DNA of 64,000 bases from Burhinus oedicnemus (taxonomy: Eukaryota; Chordata; Aves; Charadriiformes; Burhinidae). Position numbers and translations under genes: made by a program. How positions within the stretch are numbered: the first letter of the stretch is position 1; each line of letters opens with the position of its first letter. The notes beneath the pieces were generated by a model. The model was not told the origin of the DNA. It did not search any database and worked only from the letters and a program-made list of their open reading frames with translations. The stretch spans positions 2,120,899-2,184,898 of the forward strand of contig VFFE01007724.1 of assembly GCA_008921705.1 (NCBI GenBank), in the 5' to 3' direction. Shown here piece after piece: positions 26,669-38,565 of the stretch.

Positions 26669-29567
26669 GTGAGTTAAGCGTGGCAATGAATGTCACTTAA
26701 ATATAAACTCTTCAATTATATGAGAGTAAATGTGAAAATTTTTTATCTAACTATACATCATAGCTCAAAAATTTCATGGTCACCTCTGCAGGTGTTTTTT
26801 CAGTGGCTTCTAAATATTTTCTGATAGATTTTATCTTGGACTTTAAGTTACGAGAGTACTTTTTGAACAATACATTTTCTGTCGTGGTGTTGTCATTGCT
26901 TATAGTAAGAGGAAGAAAGACATTGACATATCTATATTTCTGTCTGTGTATATAATAGGGCTGAAAGCGCTTGTGTATGAAAGTGGGATACCTCGAGCTT
27001 CTTAAAATTTTGGCTCGAGCACCTGGCGTTTCTGCAGTTATTGTAACACAGATGTGCTAGCGCTGAAAGTACTCCAGCATGCCTTCTTCAGAAATACTTC
27101 TTGCTTCGTGAAGTAAATTTACTGATTACAGATCCATCTGAGCATAGTAATTTCAGCATTTATTAAAAAAAATATGAAATCACCCTGGCCTGTCTTGATA
27201 TTTTCAGGGCGTATTTCTCTTTGATTCTAAAAATGTGGTTTACACGTTTATTAATAGTTAACACGTTCTCCGTTTTGCTCCCTTATGTTTTAAACACCGT
27301 CTGTGGTGTTATCTGCTCATGTTGCATTTTTTTAAAGACTTTGCTTATGAACCAAGGCTTCAAATCCACATCCTGTTCACTTATGCTCAATATCCTTTTT
27401 AAAAAAAAAAAAAAAAATCCTTTCACTCCTGTCTATTGTTACCTTCTGTTTTTCCAGACAAGGGCTAGGATTGGCGTGCTTTTTCACATCAAGGCTGCTA
27501 CTGTTTGTAAAGCTTTAAAGAGCAAACACTTTGCTCCTGAGCTCTAAAAAAGACCCAGCACCAGAATGTGTCTGTCTTGCTCTGGTACTATAGCTTCTTT
27601 TTTTTTTAAGGATACCTTCTAGTGAAGCCCTAAAATGAACTTTTCAAGTAGAAGCACAAGACCAGAAGTAACTTCTTGTAAATAAGTAAAAGTCACAGGC
27701 TGCCGGGTTGGGCGGTAGTCCCAGCCCTCGCGGCAAGTGGATGGTAGCGAGGAGGAGAAGGCTGTAAAACACCGCTGAGCTTCCTGCTGTAGGCAGTTGA
27801 GCATCACTTTTAACGCCAGCTTCAAACAGCAGAGTGGTCACCACGTGCAGCGTGGCGTTCAGATCTCATGCCATTTTTAGGGGTGTTATGGGTATTTGCC
27901 CCGTGTTCCGGCTGACTTCTTTCTCCCTACCTACAGCTCCCTCCGCCTTCCTGCAGGTTTGCCAAGCTATAAATTGTTTGTGAACGGTTAGCAATAACTT
28001 TTGTTTAAAAAGAAGTGACTGCCAAATACAAAAGTTGGTCTTAAAAAAGCAGCAGCATGCATTTGGAGTGGAGGGAACCAATGCTGAAAATGCTTGCTCT
28101 TTGCTTTCTATGACAATTTTTTTTCTTCACTGAAACTGAGTTATGTATTAACCACTGTGAAGAAATAATCTGTTAACTGTGAAGAAATAAAGGGGCCAGC
28201 AGTTACTCGGCAGATCGCCTTAGGTCTCCTTAACCTTGGCAGCATCTCTCAGGGCTTCATCTCCGCACGGAGGAGCTGCTTGCGGTTGCCCCTGCCCTGC
28301 TGGCCCTGGCCACCCAGGGCAACCTGGGTCGCTCTGAACCTACCACCCGCGTTTCTTCAAGCAGTAGTATCTTGGTACCTTCAGAGATGACTGTGCTCAG
28401 TGTTTCAGTGACTCGCAGAAGACGCTCGTTAAGCTCATTTTCGCATGGTTGTATTCCCCGATGGTGTGTGTTTGATGCTTGGCTACGCTGGTTTCCTGCA
28501 CATGTCCATACCGCTTGCCAGATGCAGACTCCATTAATTAATTGCGTTTGTTTTCACTCCTCACTGCTAACAGGTGATGGGTGAAGCAGCACTGTAGCAG
28601 TTCTTGTGAACCTCCCCCAAAAGGTTTGATTCGACGTAGGTGGTCATTGTACATAAATTACTCTTATCTACTGAAAACAAATTTAGAAATTGCCCTTTCT
28701 TAAACTCTGCATTCAAGTACACAATAGCTACAGCCAGCTCAGAGGTCATCGTCTGGTCATGGTTTGAACAAGTTTTTTTTAGTAGAAGAATTCCAATTTG
28801 CACTTCTCTTCTGCTGTGTAGAAAATGTGAAGGGAAAAAATAACACCATTAATTTTTCAGAGAAAAGCATTTTGTGAGGAAGTGCTCAACTATATTGTAT
28901 TTGCTTTCCCACATTATTTGGTATTGTATAGAATAGAATTGTCTAGGTTGGAAAGGACCTTCTAAGATCATCGAGTCCAACCACAGTTCCCCTCTGTGCT
29001 GATATATAGAGGATTTGCCCAAAATCAAATTTGCTTTGAAGAGTTTTAGTTTATTTTAGCAATGTTCCTGAGTGGTGTTAGTTCTGATTGATGGAGGTCC
29101 ACTGAGTTTTGATACCTGAGCTATGTAGGAGAAGCTTGTACCCATGGGAGGAGACCAGCAGTTACCACCACTCAACATGGGACGTGTGAATCAAGTTGTA
29201 AACCAGGCATTAAAGTTTATACCTTTTTCTCACGAGTTCATACTTTCTGTTGTATGGCGAAGGGGATTTTAGCACAGTGTATGAAAGTCTGGCAATAGGC
29301 AAGGAAATAGTGGTGGAAAGAAAAGATGGTAACACAGTGGTCTGTGGGAGTATTTGCACAAAGCACTGTAATATTCCTCTTCTGCTGTGAATTTTTTTGC
29401 ATACTTGTATCAAGTGGAGTAATGGTAGCCACCGGTCTGTGAGAAATCTATCATTAGTGGAGGGTATCGCGCATGCTTTGGTAGTCAAATATTGTGGCTG
29501 AGGCAGTGCTGTCTCATCTCATAACTGTCAGCAAATTGATAACAGCCCATTTCAATATTGTTTCCAG
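26669..29567 (+). other. FNDC3B intron (2899 bp) with a CR1 remnant
   Basis: GT-AG intron. It contains a CR1 tail at 28928-28985 and a short direct repeat of GTGAAGAAATAA near 28158 and 28180. Open frames on either strand resemble no known family. Confidence 0.85.
28928..28985 (-). mobile_element. CR1 LINE 3'-end remnant, antisense
   Basis: TAGAATAGAATTGTCTAGG followed by TTGGAAAGGACCTTCTAAG and ATCATCGAGTCCAACC is the reverse complement of the last 60 or so bases of CR1. Similarity fades after CCACAGTTCCCCT. It is a very short 5'-truncated insertion lying about 580 bases upstream of the next exon. Confidence 0.88.
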
Positions 29568-29706
29568 GGTATATGCAATGTACAACTCAGTAAAGGGATC
29601 CTGCTCAGAGCCAGTAAGCTTCACCACTCACAGCTCAGCACCGGAGTGTCCCTTCCCACCCAAACCCTCGCACAGGACCAAAAGCTCCTTAACCTTACAA
29701 TGGAAG
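29568..29706 (+). CDS. FNDC3B: FNDC3B exon: end of FN3-1 and start of FN3-2 (139 bp)
   Basis: The acceptor is TTGTTTCCAG and the donor is AAG|GTAGGT. One base completes Arg92, then residues 93-138 follow. VYAMYNSVKGSCSEPV and SFTTHS are the F-G strands of FN3-1. SAPECPFPPKPSHRTKSS with LTLQWK is the interdomain join and A-B strands of FN3-2. The VYAMYNSVKGSCSEP string is a strong FNDC3B signature, since remembered FNDC3A has VQAEYNSIKGTPSEA at the same place. The exon ends right after the conserved Trp-Lys, in phase 0. Reading through this donor would add only about 27 codons before a stop. Confidence 0.97.
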
Positions 29707-30039
29707 GTAGGTAATGCTTGGATCGGGCAAGAAGGCAGTGAAAAATACGGTTTACTGACAGTGAGCGTAACCGTTGAAAATAATTGAGAGCTGAGACAGT
29801 AATTTTTCAGTAACGGACTTGAACTCGCTGTACTCTGACAAATCCCTCCCCGTGCACTGACCTGACTTTTAAAATGTATGTGTTTCATTATGGCCAGCTT
29901 CTTCTCGGTATTCGTTAAGACGTTGCCAAGCTATGTGCAAACCCCAGCTTTGGTTTCACTTTAAACTGCAGTCATTTGCCTGGGGGCGAAGTAGTTTTCT
30001 CTATTCCCAAAATCACCTTTTGTTTATTTTTGTTCGTAG
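29707..30039 (+). other. FNDC3B intron, shortest in the window (333 bp)
   Basis: GT-AG intron, donor GTAGGT and acceptor TTTGTTCGTAG. If retained, the frame closes at a TGA about 80 bases in. Nothing else is seen in it. Confidence 0.9.
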
Positions 30040-30093
30040 GCACCCATTGATAATGGTTCAAAAATCACCAGCTACCTTCTGGAGTGGGATGAG
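30040..30093 (+). CDS. FNDC3B: FNDC3B exon: FN3-2, B-C strands (54 bp)
   Basis: This is the shortest coding exon in the window: 18 codons, residues 139-156, APIDNGSKITSYLLEWDE, phase 0 on both sides. It encodes the B-C loop with its DNGS turn and the C strand YLLEWDE, a pattern repeated in later domains. The donor GAG|GTAAGT is near consensus. The sequence matches remembered human FNDC3B at all but one residue, so it is strongly conserved. Confidence 0.96.
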
Positions 30094-33053
30094 GTAAGTA
30101 GGAACTACTTGAGATAAATACATAAATAAATGACATTCAGACTTTACAAGGATTTGCTGAGTAAAGAAAAATAATTAAATACAGGAGAAAGTAGAAGTAC
30201 GCAAATGAAATCCCAATGGCATTAGGTAAAGAGTTGGAAAGGTGAAAGGGGCAGTGGGGAGAGAACTTTTCATTCGGTGTATTTTATGAAGAGACAGCGT
30301 TCTGCTTCTGTACTCTTGAAATCTAACTTTTTATCGCTTATTTGGTGTACTTTATTTGTTAATTAACATTACTTATTTAATTACTTACGATGTGTCTCAG
30401 AGTTCTGTTTGTGATCTCTTTCTTCTGGATGCTGTCTGCGTGCAGAATAAAACACTGTTCCTACCTCAAGGGAGAAGAGGCGTCGTCTTGCAGCCCTTCC
30501 TACAGAGAATGTATTCAGGGTGTCCTTTACATAGTGGCAATTAATCCCCTTCGAGACACAAAAGGAAAGAAGTCCTCTGTCCCAAAGATCTTACATTGTT
30601 AGTGAGCAGCGTGCTGTTGGGCAGAGTGCCAAAAGCCAGATTTGCTGGAGGGTGGGTTCTGCTTGAGTCCTCCCTCCATCCCTTTCTGCCTCCTTTCCAT
30701 TGTGCAAGCCATGTTTCTGCGGAAAGCATGAGTCGGTGAATATCATCTTTGAAGGAAAAAATATGTATTGAGTGACAAAAGGCTTGGGCAACATGTAAAA
30801 TAAAAAAAGGTGATGAGTCAGGAAATTCAGAGTGTGAAGGGGTGTTTACTTGGACAGTCTGAGAAACATCTCTTGAGGTTTTTAGTAGTCTAAAAATAAT
30901 ATCCTAAAGGGAATAGTCTGTTATGAATCGTTTTCCTTCATTTCACTAGTAACGTGTTGCCAGATCATTCTGCTACATGTTGGACATTGGGAACCGCTTG
31001 CTGTGCAGGCATTTATTGTGTGCAATATCACAGCAAGTGGGGTCTACATGATGAGAAACCCACTGAACTGAACTAAAATGAAACAATAATTCCAGAATAG
31101 CTTGCTGCCCCTCTCTGGATAATGGAAGAGGAAAGCTTGTCAGTGAAGAAGAAAAAAGTGGAGTGTGAGGTCAGGGAAAAGGAGATTAAAAAGACGTGTC
31201 TCCAAAAGGATGGGCCAGAATGATCCCATTACATCTCCTCTGACACCGTGACTGTGCAGTTGTGATCTCTTGCGAGGCTTCCAGTAACTTGGAGCCATGG
31301 GAATGTAACAGCACCAAGCAGTGAAGCGATGGAAACATGAATGATTCCAGCCTACAAAGGGAAGGGAAGCAACAGAAGGTCTTGTCAGAAGAAAGATCAA
31401 CAACAGACCATTAATACAGTGCAGATACTTTTGATGTTAATTTTGTCAGCATGGAGCCTAGTCATAATTTTGGATATATGTAAGGCAATTCTAAAATGCT
31501 CTTGTCCTTTAAACCCTTTAACACCGAGTATATACCTAGAGTTTTGGCTTCAGAAAGAATTGTTCTGATGTCTGCTTTTTACAGGGCAAAAGTAGTCTGG
31601 TTTAGGCTAGCTCATGTACCAATGGGGAAAAATGAAGGCATCCCGATTCCCTTAGTCTGTCTATTTTAATTTCCTTGTCTTCTCAGTAACAATCCTGAAA
31701 CCTGAGACCCCGGTGGATAGCTAGCCGGCAGAGATGGAAGAATAATGGCCCTGCACAAATTAACTTGGTACATCTCCAGTGGTTTGACATGACTCCTGAC
31801 TGAAACGTAGTTGTCTGGTTGTGAGATAGTTAATGCCACAGCTGTAGCTTCTCTGAATTTTTTTTTTTTGTTCTTCTGATACGAGACAGAAATGCAGTTT
31901 TGAGTTGCTGAATTAAAACTTGCTATTGAGGCTTATTGAAGAAAAGGTCTGAAGATACCGGCTGGATGCGCCTGCATCTGCAGGAGCCTCACCTACCTGC
32001 GACGGCGAGCTCAGCAAGCTGTTCTGCTCGCTTTTTCATGGGCCATTGCAAGTTTTGCCGCCGACATAGGGTGCAGTTAGCTACCGGAGTCTTGGTACCC
32101 GGGTACAAAAGAGAATTCACTTGCAGTGCCCTGTACCCCTCGCACTTGGTTGTGTAAACTCCACGTAAGCAAAAGCGCCGACTTACAATGCCACGCTGTG
32201 TGCTGGTGAAATCAAGAAATAAATACATCGGGGAAGAGGAGAAAGCTTGCCAGGCAACAGCGAGTGCTCTGCCAGATCTCAGCTAGAGCAACATTCATTA
32301 GCTACAGGGCACAGAATAAAATACAAACACGGGAAAATCAGTGATCAGGAGGAAATGGAAGTGTGGCTGCAAAGCAGAGGGGGCTGTGCATGAGTGGAGA
32401 ACAAGAAATCTCTCCGATGATAAAGTTAGAAAGACACCCTAAAATGGCAGTCTGCCTTGAGAAGTTGGGTCCCTTCCTAGGGAAGGACAGCGTGCGAGTG
32501 AGCCACGGAAAGCCCTTGCAAGGCGGAAGCGACAGGCAGGTCCGTGAAAGCCATGGTGCAAAGGCTGTGACTATAGAAACAAAACTGGCATCAGGCATGG
32601 GAGACGTGGGGAGTGGTGGAGGTGGTCGGGCGAGCGCGTCCGGCTGTATCCCAGGCACGCTGGCGTGTTCCCCCAGCTGGAGCTACCAGCTCCCACCAAA
32701 GGAAGGGCTCCAGCAGCCCCTTGGCGTTCCCGCACGGTGGGTGACAGGTTGTGTCTCTCTGGGGCAATTCAGATCTTGGGGCGGGTCAGACGCTCAACAG
32801 TGTCTCAACTGGTTCCTCCTGGTTTTACGGGGCAGAGGCATAGTTCCGAGCATCTGAAATGCAGCCAGGAGTGTAGGTGGCATCACTTGTATATGCAGAA
32901 AATAAATTGTTGCGGTAAAACGACAGCAGAAGCGGCGTGTTTTACAGCCCTAGGATTAGGTGAGGTTGTAAATTGGAGCAAGAGGACAGCATCTCATCTC
33001 TTCATGGCTGTGGCTGGGGAGTCCCGCAGGGCTGAGGTGCTGCAGTGACAGCT

Positions 33054-33088
33054 GGGGGTCCTGGGGGGGGTCTGTCTGGGACCCTGGG
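33054..33088 (+). other. Predicted G-quadruplex motif
   Basis: Four G runs (5, 8, 3 and 3 bases) are separated by loops of 4, 7 and 5 bases, fitting the usual G3+N1-7 rule on the + (coding) strand. It lies deep in an intron, so it would also be present in the pre-mRNA. A role is not shown. Confidence 0.6.
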
Positions 33089-35749
33089 TGCTGCGCTCCT
33101 CCGCCAGCCCCGTGCCACCCTATGTACCCACCACAGGTTCCCCGCTTCCCTGGAGGGTCGCTCAAGGGACTGGAGAAGGTGTTTGAGGCAGGCTCGGGGG
33201 TTTCGTTTTACTGTATCTTGCTGAGAATAGACGCAGTACTGTTCCCTGGTTCTCTGGTTTAGCTGTCTTTTCTCATATATACTTTAAAAACCTTCTCTCG
33301 CCTCGTTAGATGAGCTTTAGATGAAACAGAAATGAGTTGCTTTTGTTTCTTCATTTGAATTAGGTGTGTTGTATTCTGACCTACTTTGATGAAGAGAAGG
33401 TTGTACTGCTTAATATGTCACCGTGCCAGTCCTACCCAGCCGCTGCTGCTGCGGTTTGGTTCTGAGTTCTGGGGTTTTTCCTGACCTGCAGACTCTGGAA
33501 GACAAAGTGGTCAATAGGCAAAGCTATTCCTGCTAATCCACCTTTTTCCCCTCCCAATTTGGGTTAAATGGTTTGCAATGTGACTGGTGTTACACGTTAC
33601 TTAGAAAATACAAATACTTTTTCTCGGAACTGATGTAGGTCTTTGCGTTACGGTTGTAATGCCTTGCTAATAAACTGTTTTAGCTTAAAATGCCTGAAGA
33701 ACTATGGAGGATGATCTTCATTGTTTAACAGCAGAGTAAAAGGTCAGTTCAGCAAAGTCTCACTCAGTTACGTTGGATGTACACTAGCAAAGTTCCCGTC
33801 GACTTCAAAGGAGGCAGGATCAGCCCCTCTTCTCGGGTATTTTGAACTTCAGTGGGATCTGAACATGCCTGCAGCTCAGGTGCTGGGACTGGCAATAGTA
33901 GTCTGGCAGTAAAATTGGTTAAAATCAGTAATTAAGGAAAACTCCACCTCTGGCTCTTTTTCTGTGAACTTTACAAACCTGAACCCTTTGAACTTACAAA
34001 CCCGACCTAGTGGATTGACGGCTTTGTGCCAGGATCCATTTTTCAGGGTAAGCAAAAGGCTAACCAGAAAAAATAGCGTTAAAAATATACCAAACAGAAA
34101 ACATCACTATAAAGGAGGTGATGCTTTCTCCTGACGCCAGCATTCATCAAAATCAGTAAACTGTAACTGCATTGAAAAATGCCGCTGGCACTGCCCTAAG
34201 AATCAGGCCTTTGTTACTAATTAGATGTGAAATGATCGTTCTGTGATTAAGTGGTAGTAAATAAATGTTTCTCTTGTGCGTATGGATAGTGAGAGTATCC
34301 TATTCATTCTCTATGGGAAAGTGGAGGACTGTTCCTGAGCCGCAGACAAGGACATCCCTCTTAGGCAGTGGGTGTCGCGGCTTTGTGTATAACTCAAAAG
34401 CAGCTTTAGTTCTCATCCGGTAAGCATCTCATTTTCATTTGCTCGAGAGAGACACAGATACAATACCACACTATGTAACGATTTGGTGATGGAGAGTTAG
34501 TCATTTGGTTTATATTGAGATAAACGGAAGTAATTTTGTTCTGCCACAAAGTTTTAAACTCCTCGAGGCCGGCACAGATGTGCTCGCAACCTGGGCCGTG
34601 CATCCCAGTGGTGGTCCACCAGAATCCGGATACTTGGAGCTCCGCGCTCGTGCGTGGGCTTGTGTTTGTTCACCCGCCTGCTCTCTCGGTCTGTTCTGTG
34701 GCTACACCACTCCTGTGAGACACGCAAGAGGAGAGTCTTGGATAAAATTGGGGTTTGTGTATATTTTAGGGATGTTTCATAGGTCCTGTTCTGTCTTCTG
34801 AATGTTTGCATGTATAGAAAATGCGGTTCCTTGTATAAGAGCTTGCACAATAAATGCTTTGCAGAGGTATTAGGGTGTGTTACAGCAGTTGTTGGCAGTT
34901 TGCTCCACAGCTTTGTGTCAGATTGAGTATCAGTCTGTTGTGTTTCGTTGCCAGCATGAACCACGTGCAGAAGTCGGGGCTGGCGTGGCCCGCAGCAGAT
35001 TGCCGTCGTGCCTCCTGCTTGCGCATCTGATGCTGGCAGCTTTTATTCGGACTTCTGCGGTGAGGTCTTGCGGAGGATCGTGCTCCGTTTCTGTGTCCGC
35101 TGTACCTGCAGCGGCCCGTTCCTCCTTTCGTGCCTATTTACCCTGTCTGCCACAGGGAAGGCGGTCAACAAAACCCGTTAAAAATCTCAAAACCCTCCTC
35201 TCAAGCGCAATCTCCACGAGAGACTTAGGCACCCTGTTCTGAGTGAGTGTGTGGCTTGAAATGTAGCTGAAATAGCAGGTAAAACTCTTCAAAATTGCGT
35301 TAAAATGCTGTGTTATCCTACTGTGCAAATTCTAATGGATTTGTGGAGCTGACTTGTTCTTGTTTCCTCGGCCAGGCCCTGATGATCATCACGGTGTGGG
35401 TTGTCCTCATGGAGAACAGGGAATGCAGGGCTGGAGAAAGCAGGGCTAGTGAAGAAGTCAGACAGTGTCTGCTCTCGCTCTGAAATTTGTGGATTAGAAA
35501 TATTTGCGGAAACGATACAGTATATTTTAAGCAACTTACGAAACATTATTTAAAGGATTAAAACTTGGATGCCGAGCGTACAAAGAATAGGACAAGGGTT
35601 CTGGGAAAGCTGTAAGACTCTTGGGTGGCAGCCAGTACCAGCCTGCCAGTTGTTCCTGTCTATAATTATGCCAGCATTAGTGCTTTCATAAATCTTGGGA
35701 GGGAAGGAGTGGAGAGACTATTTCCAGGCTATTAATGCCAGGATAATTA

Positions 35750-35840
35750 GAAATATCGGCCAGCCTCTCCAATTAGTGCCAATAGAATCCGAAATACCAG
35801 CCAGTCTGAGTAATTTGAATACCAGTCGGTCTCTGAGCGA
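35750..35840. repeat. Three degenerate copies of a ~26-base unit
   Basis: Units begin GAAATATCGGCCAGCCTCTC (35750), GAAATACCAGCCAGTCTGAG (35791) and GAATACCAGTCGGTCTCTGA (35817). The last two are adjacent; the first is separated by about 15 bases. Similarity is moderate. The stretch stays open in one frame for 90 codons, but nothing supports it as coding. Confidence 0.5.
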
Positions 35841-37275
35841 GTCTGGGGAATGTACAACACCAGTTGTAGAAGAAAAATATATACAATGTCACAATTTGTA
35901 CTGTTATAAAGCTGAAGATAACATAAATGTTTGGCAGTCTTTGCAAAATTTTAACCCACCAGTTTGACAAACTGGAGTTTCCTTGGCCCATTACTCTCAG
36001 TTCAGGCATTGTGCTGCAGGTGAGATTTTCCATGACTTCCCTTTTTAGCCAGCCATCGCTGTTCATCTATTTGTCAATCACGTGCTTAGCATTTGGTCAC
36101 TTTGTTCTCTTGGAGAAAAAAAAAAAATTGGAAAATTATTAAAAACAAATATATACATTCTTAACAGAAAACAAAAAGGGTTTAAATGTTTTCAAATGGT
36201 TTACGAATAGCGAAGTTGTTAAAGAGTTAGAGAAAAATTACTTTAATGCGTCTAAATCTATAAAAGAGAGTTTGCATAGAGGGGAAAAAAAAAAAAAATC
36301 TGTTCTTAGTAGTCCTGCACTGATGGATAGATATTTTACTAAAACATAGGATTACTAATTAGGTTTTGTATAGTCTGGATTTTAAATGTGATATTGCTGA
36401 GCTGGGAAGTATGGCGACCTATTATTTTTGTCCAAAAGGAGTTTTATCATATAACTCTATACCCAGGGATTTTAGATCTGAAAAAGTTTTCTCACTTACA
36501 AGCAACTTTCGCTTTACGATTCGTGATTCTCTTCCGATTCCGCCCCTTAATTTACTTGAGCCATACGGTAGCGTTGCAGCTGGAGCAGGTGGGTGAAGTT
36601 GAAGACGGCGTATAAAACCAAGCTCTAGAACAAGCGTAGGATCACACTGTGTAAATAAAAGTAAGTTATGGCTGTTTGCCAGCGTGCTGAATGTCTCTTT
36701 AGTGCCTCCAAACTGTTGTGCTGTGCTGGAGGTCTGCGTGCTTGTTTCTAGCTCGATGAACACCTTTTGGAGATTTACTGCAAACGCTTTATGGAGTTCC
36801 TCCTTCCGTGTTGCAATCCGAGTGAAAAGAGCTGGAGATTGAGAGGGACTGGAGAACGGGCCAGTGAAAAATATATGTCTCATTCGGGCATTTTTGAAAT
36901 CCTTGATGATGAAGTGATGTATTGAGCATGGAGGAAGAACGGTGCATGGGAGGAAGGCCAGAGCTGAAGGAGGCAGCAGCAGGTGAGGCTGTTGGCCGCA
37001 CGGAGGGACACCCACCTGTATACAGAATTTTCCTGATAGTCTGCTTGGGTGTAGAGACATTGTGTCTTCTGTCGAGCTGGTGTGTATCAGGTGAAATAAC
37101 TAGTCTTGTCTATGGGTAGATGTTAACGTTACCAAAACAAAATAAAAATTAAAACATGGAGAGACAGGTGCCAAAAATGATAAATGGCGTAGCAGAGCTC
37201 TTGCACCAGAAGAAGCTGCAGAGATGGGTATAGTCCTGCACCAGTCTGAGCACACAGGTGTGCTCACAGCATACT

Positions 37276-37308
37276 TTATAAAGTACTCCACTTTGGGGTA
37301 CTTTATAA
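37276..37308. repeat. Perfect 11-bp inverted repeat (hairpin)
   Basis: TTATAAAGTAC at 37276-37286 and GTACTTTATAA at 37298-37308 are exact reverse complements with an 11-base spacer. The left arm lies within a further palindrome, TACTTTATAAAGTA, at 37272-37285. No flanking transposon features were recognised. Confidence 0.7.
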
Positions 37309-37907
37309 CATTATTGTCCATCCATTTTGCATTCAGGTATTGAAATTAAAATGCCTTTAAACTGGTATAGCTCAAGTAGGTATTATTTATGTAGAATTGA
37401 GCAGTTGAGCCCCCTTCTCCTGAAAGATTTCAAAGTGACCGTTTCCCATGTGTGGTGTAGGATGAAACTAGTTATTCTTTGTCATCTTGGAGTCTCTGTC
37501 CTGCAAAAAACTCGGCTTTGTTTTTACCCTCGGGCGTACCAACTCAGGCTGGATTGAAAAGGTTCTTGTTTTGTTTTAAACGTGGCAGGGAGGGGGAAAG
37601 CTTCTGAATGTCCCTGTCCTCAGCTGTGCTGGTTTGTGTTTGGTGTACCTGAGGAAGGACTTGGGAGCTAGAGGTGTCTCGACACCCTCTCTTGCTGCTG
37701 CCCCGTCTCAGCGTTGTCAGGGCTCATCGTAGCTCCAGGTCACCTTGATGTGAAGCTCCCATAAACCATACCTCCGGCATCCGAGTTTCTTAACCAAGTT
37801 GCCCGCTTTCCAGCAAATCCTCTTTGCTCATCACGTGCCAAGTGCTCTGAGCGGTGGGATGGGTACAGGACCTGGCTCGTTAAATACTCCTCCGTGAGGA
37901 GTAGATC

Positions 37908-38095
37908 TATTTTGCCCTCGAGAGCTTGGGGCTGAGCAGAGGGTTGTAGCCAGGCTTGTCCCCCTCGGGCGGCAGCGGCGGGGCTGGCCGTGGCCGGCGG
38001 GCGGCGGGAGCCCTCTTGTGGGATGTGGAACGCTTCTGAAGGACCAGGGAGGGCTTACGGGGGATTCGAGGCGCAGAGGGGAGCGCGTGCAAGAA
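37908..38095. other. GC-rich, CpG-containing block 350 bp upstream of an exon
   Basis: The block contains GGGCGGCAGCGGCGGGGC and GGCCGGCGGGCGGCGGGAGC, well above the composition of the intron around it. It ends about 345 bases before the exon at 38441. It could be a regulatory element or alternative promoter, or only local GC enrichment. No TATA box, initiator or known exon was recognised. Confidence 0.4.
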
Positions 38096-38440
38096 ACATT
38101 GCTTGCCGCTTTCCTGTGCTCCTGTGACCGGGTCGATTCAGAGATGAATTTCACCCTTAATTTGCACGCTTTTTTTGTTAATGAGTAGGGTAAATTGCGT
38201 GTCAAGCAGAACGACAGAAACCGCAGATACATCTCATGAAGATAAGAATCTGAAAAGAGGAGGCATGTGACAGCAGACTGACTGTGTTGGTCTGTGTTGG
38301 TTTAGGTGGCGTAGCAATGCTGTCAGTGCCTTGCACAGCTTTCTCTGCAGAGTGCCTGTACGAAAGCATCTAATTCTAATATCATTTAACAGTGCGGTTT
38401 TGTTTCATAGCTATCCAATTACAGATTGCTCTCTTTCTAG

Positions 38441-38565
38441 GGAAAGAGGAACAGTGGTTTCAGAGAATGTTACTACGGAAGCCAGAAGCATTGCAAGTTG
38501 ACTAAGCTTTGTCCGGCTTTGGGTTACACCTTCCGATTAGCGGCTCAGAATGACATCGGTACTAG
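38441..38565 (+). CDS. FNDC3B: FNDC3B exon: FN3-2, C'-F strands (125 bp)
   Basis: The acceptor is TGCTCTCTTTCTAG and the donor is ACTAG|GTAAGT. Phase 0 start; residues 157-197 plus two bases of Ser198. The exon reads GKRNSGFRECYYGSQKHC, then KLTKLCPALGYTFRL and AAQNDIGTS. LCPALGYTFRL is the E-F motif, with Ala-Leu-Gly where many domains have x-T-x. The cysteines at CYYGSQKHC and LCPA match remembered human FNDC3B apart from one aromatic change. The exon ends in the F-G loop, just before GYSQEV in the next exon. Confidence 0.97.

Larger units (their letters stand above)
30094..38440 (+). other. FNDC3B intron, largest internal one (8347 bp)
   Basis: GT-AG intron splitting FN3-2. It contains a G-rich quadruplex-type motif at 33054-33088, three degenerate 26-base repeats at 35750-35840, an antisense open frame of 212 codons at 36422-37060, an 11-bp hairpin at 37276-37308, and a GC-rich block at 37908-38095 close to the next exon. 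No CR1 copy was recognised. The stretch around 33740-33880 (for example GTCGACTTCAAAGGAGGCAG) may be an old decayed repeat, but I could not assign a family. Confidence 0.8.

Noticed and set aside
32363..32857. 164-codon frame with a GSGGGG stretch recalling the Gly/Ser-rich segment N-terminal to the FN3 array of FNDC3B
   Set aside because: It lies downstream of the linker exon, inside FN3-2's intron, has no matching splice context, and the rest does not resemble FNDC3B.
33740..33880. Possible ancient decayed repeat with GACTTCAAAGGAGGC and CAGGATCAGCCCC
   Set aside because: I could not name a family or find limits; needs a repeat-library comparison.
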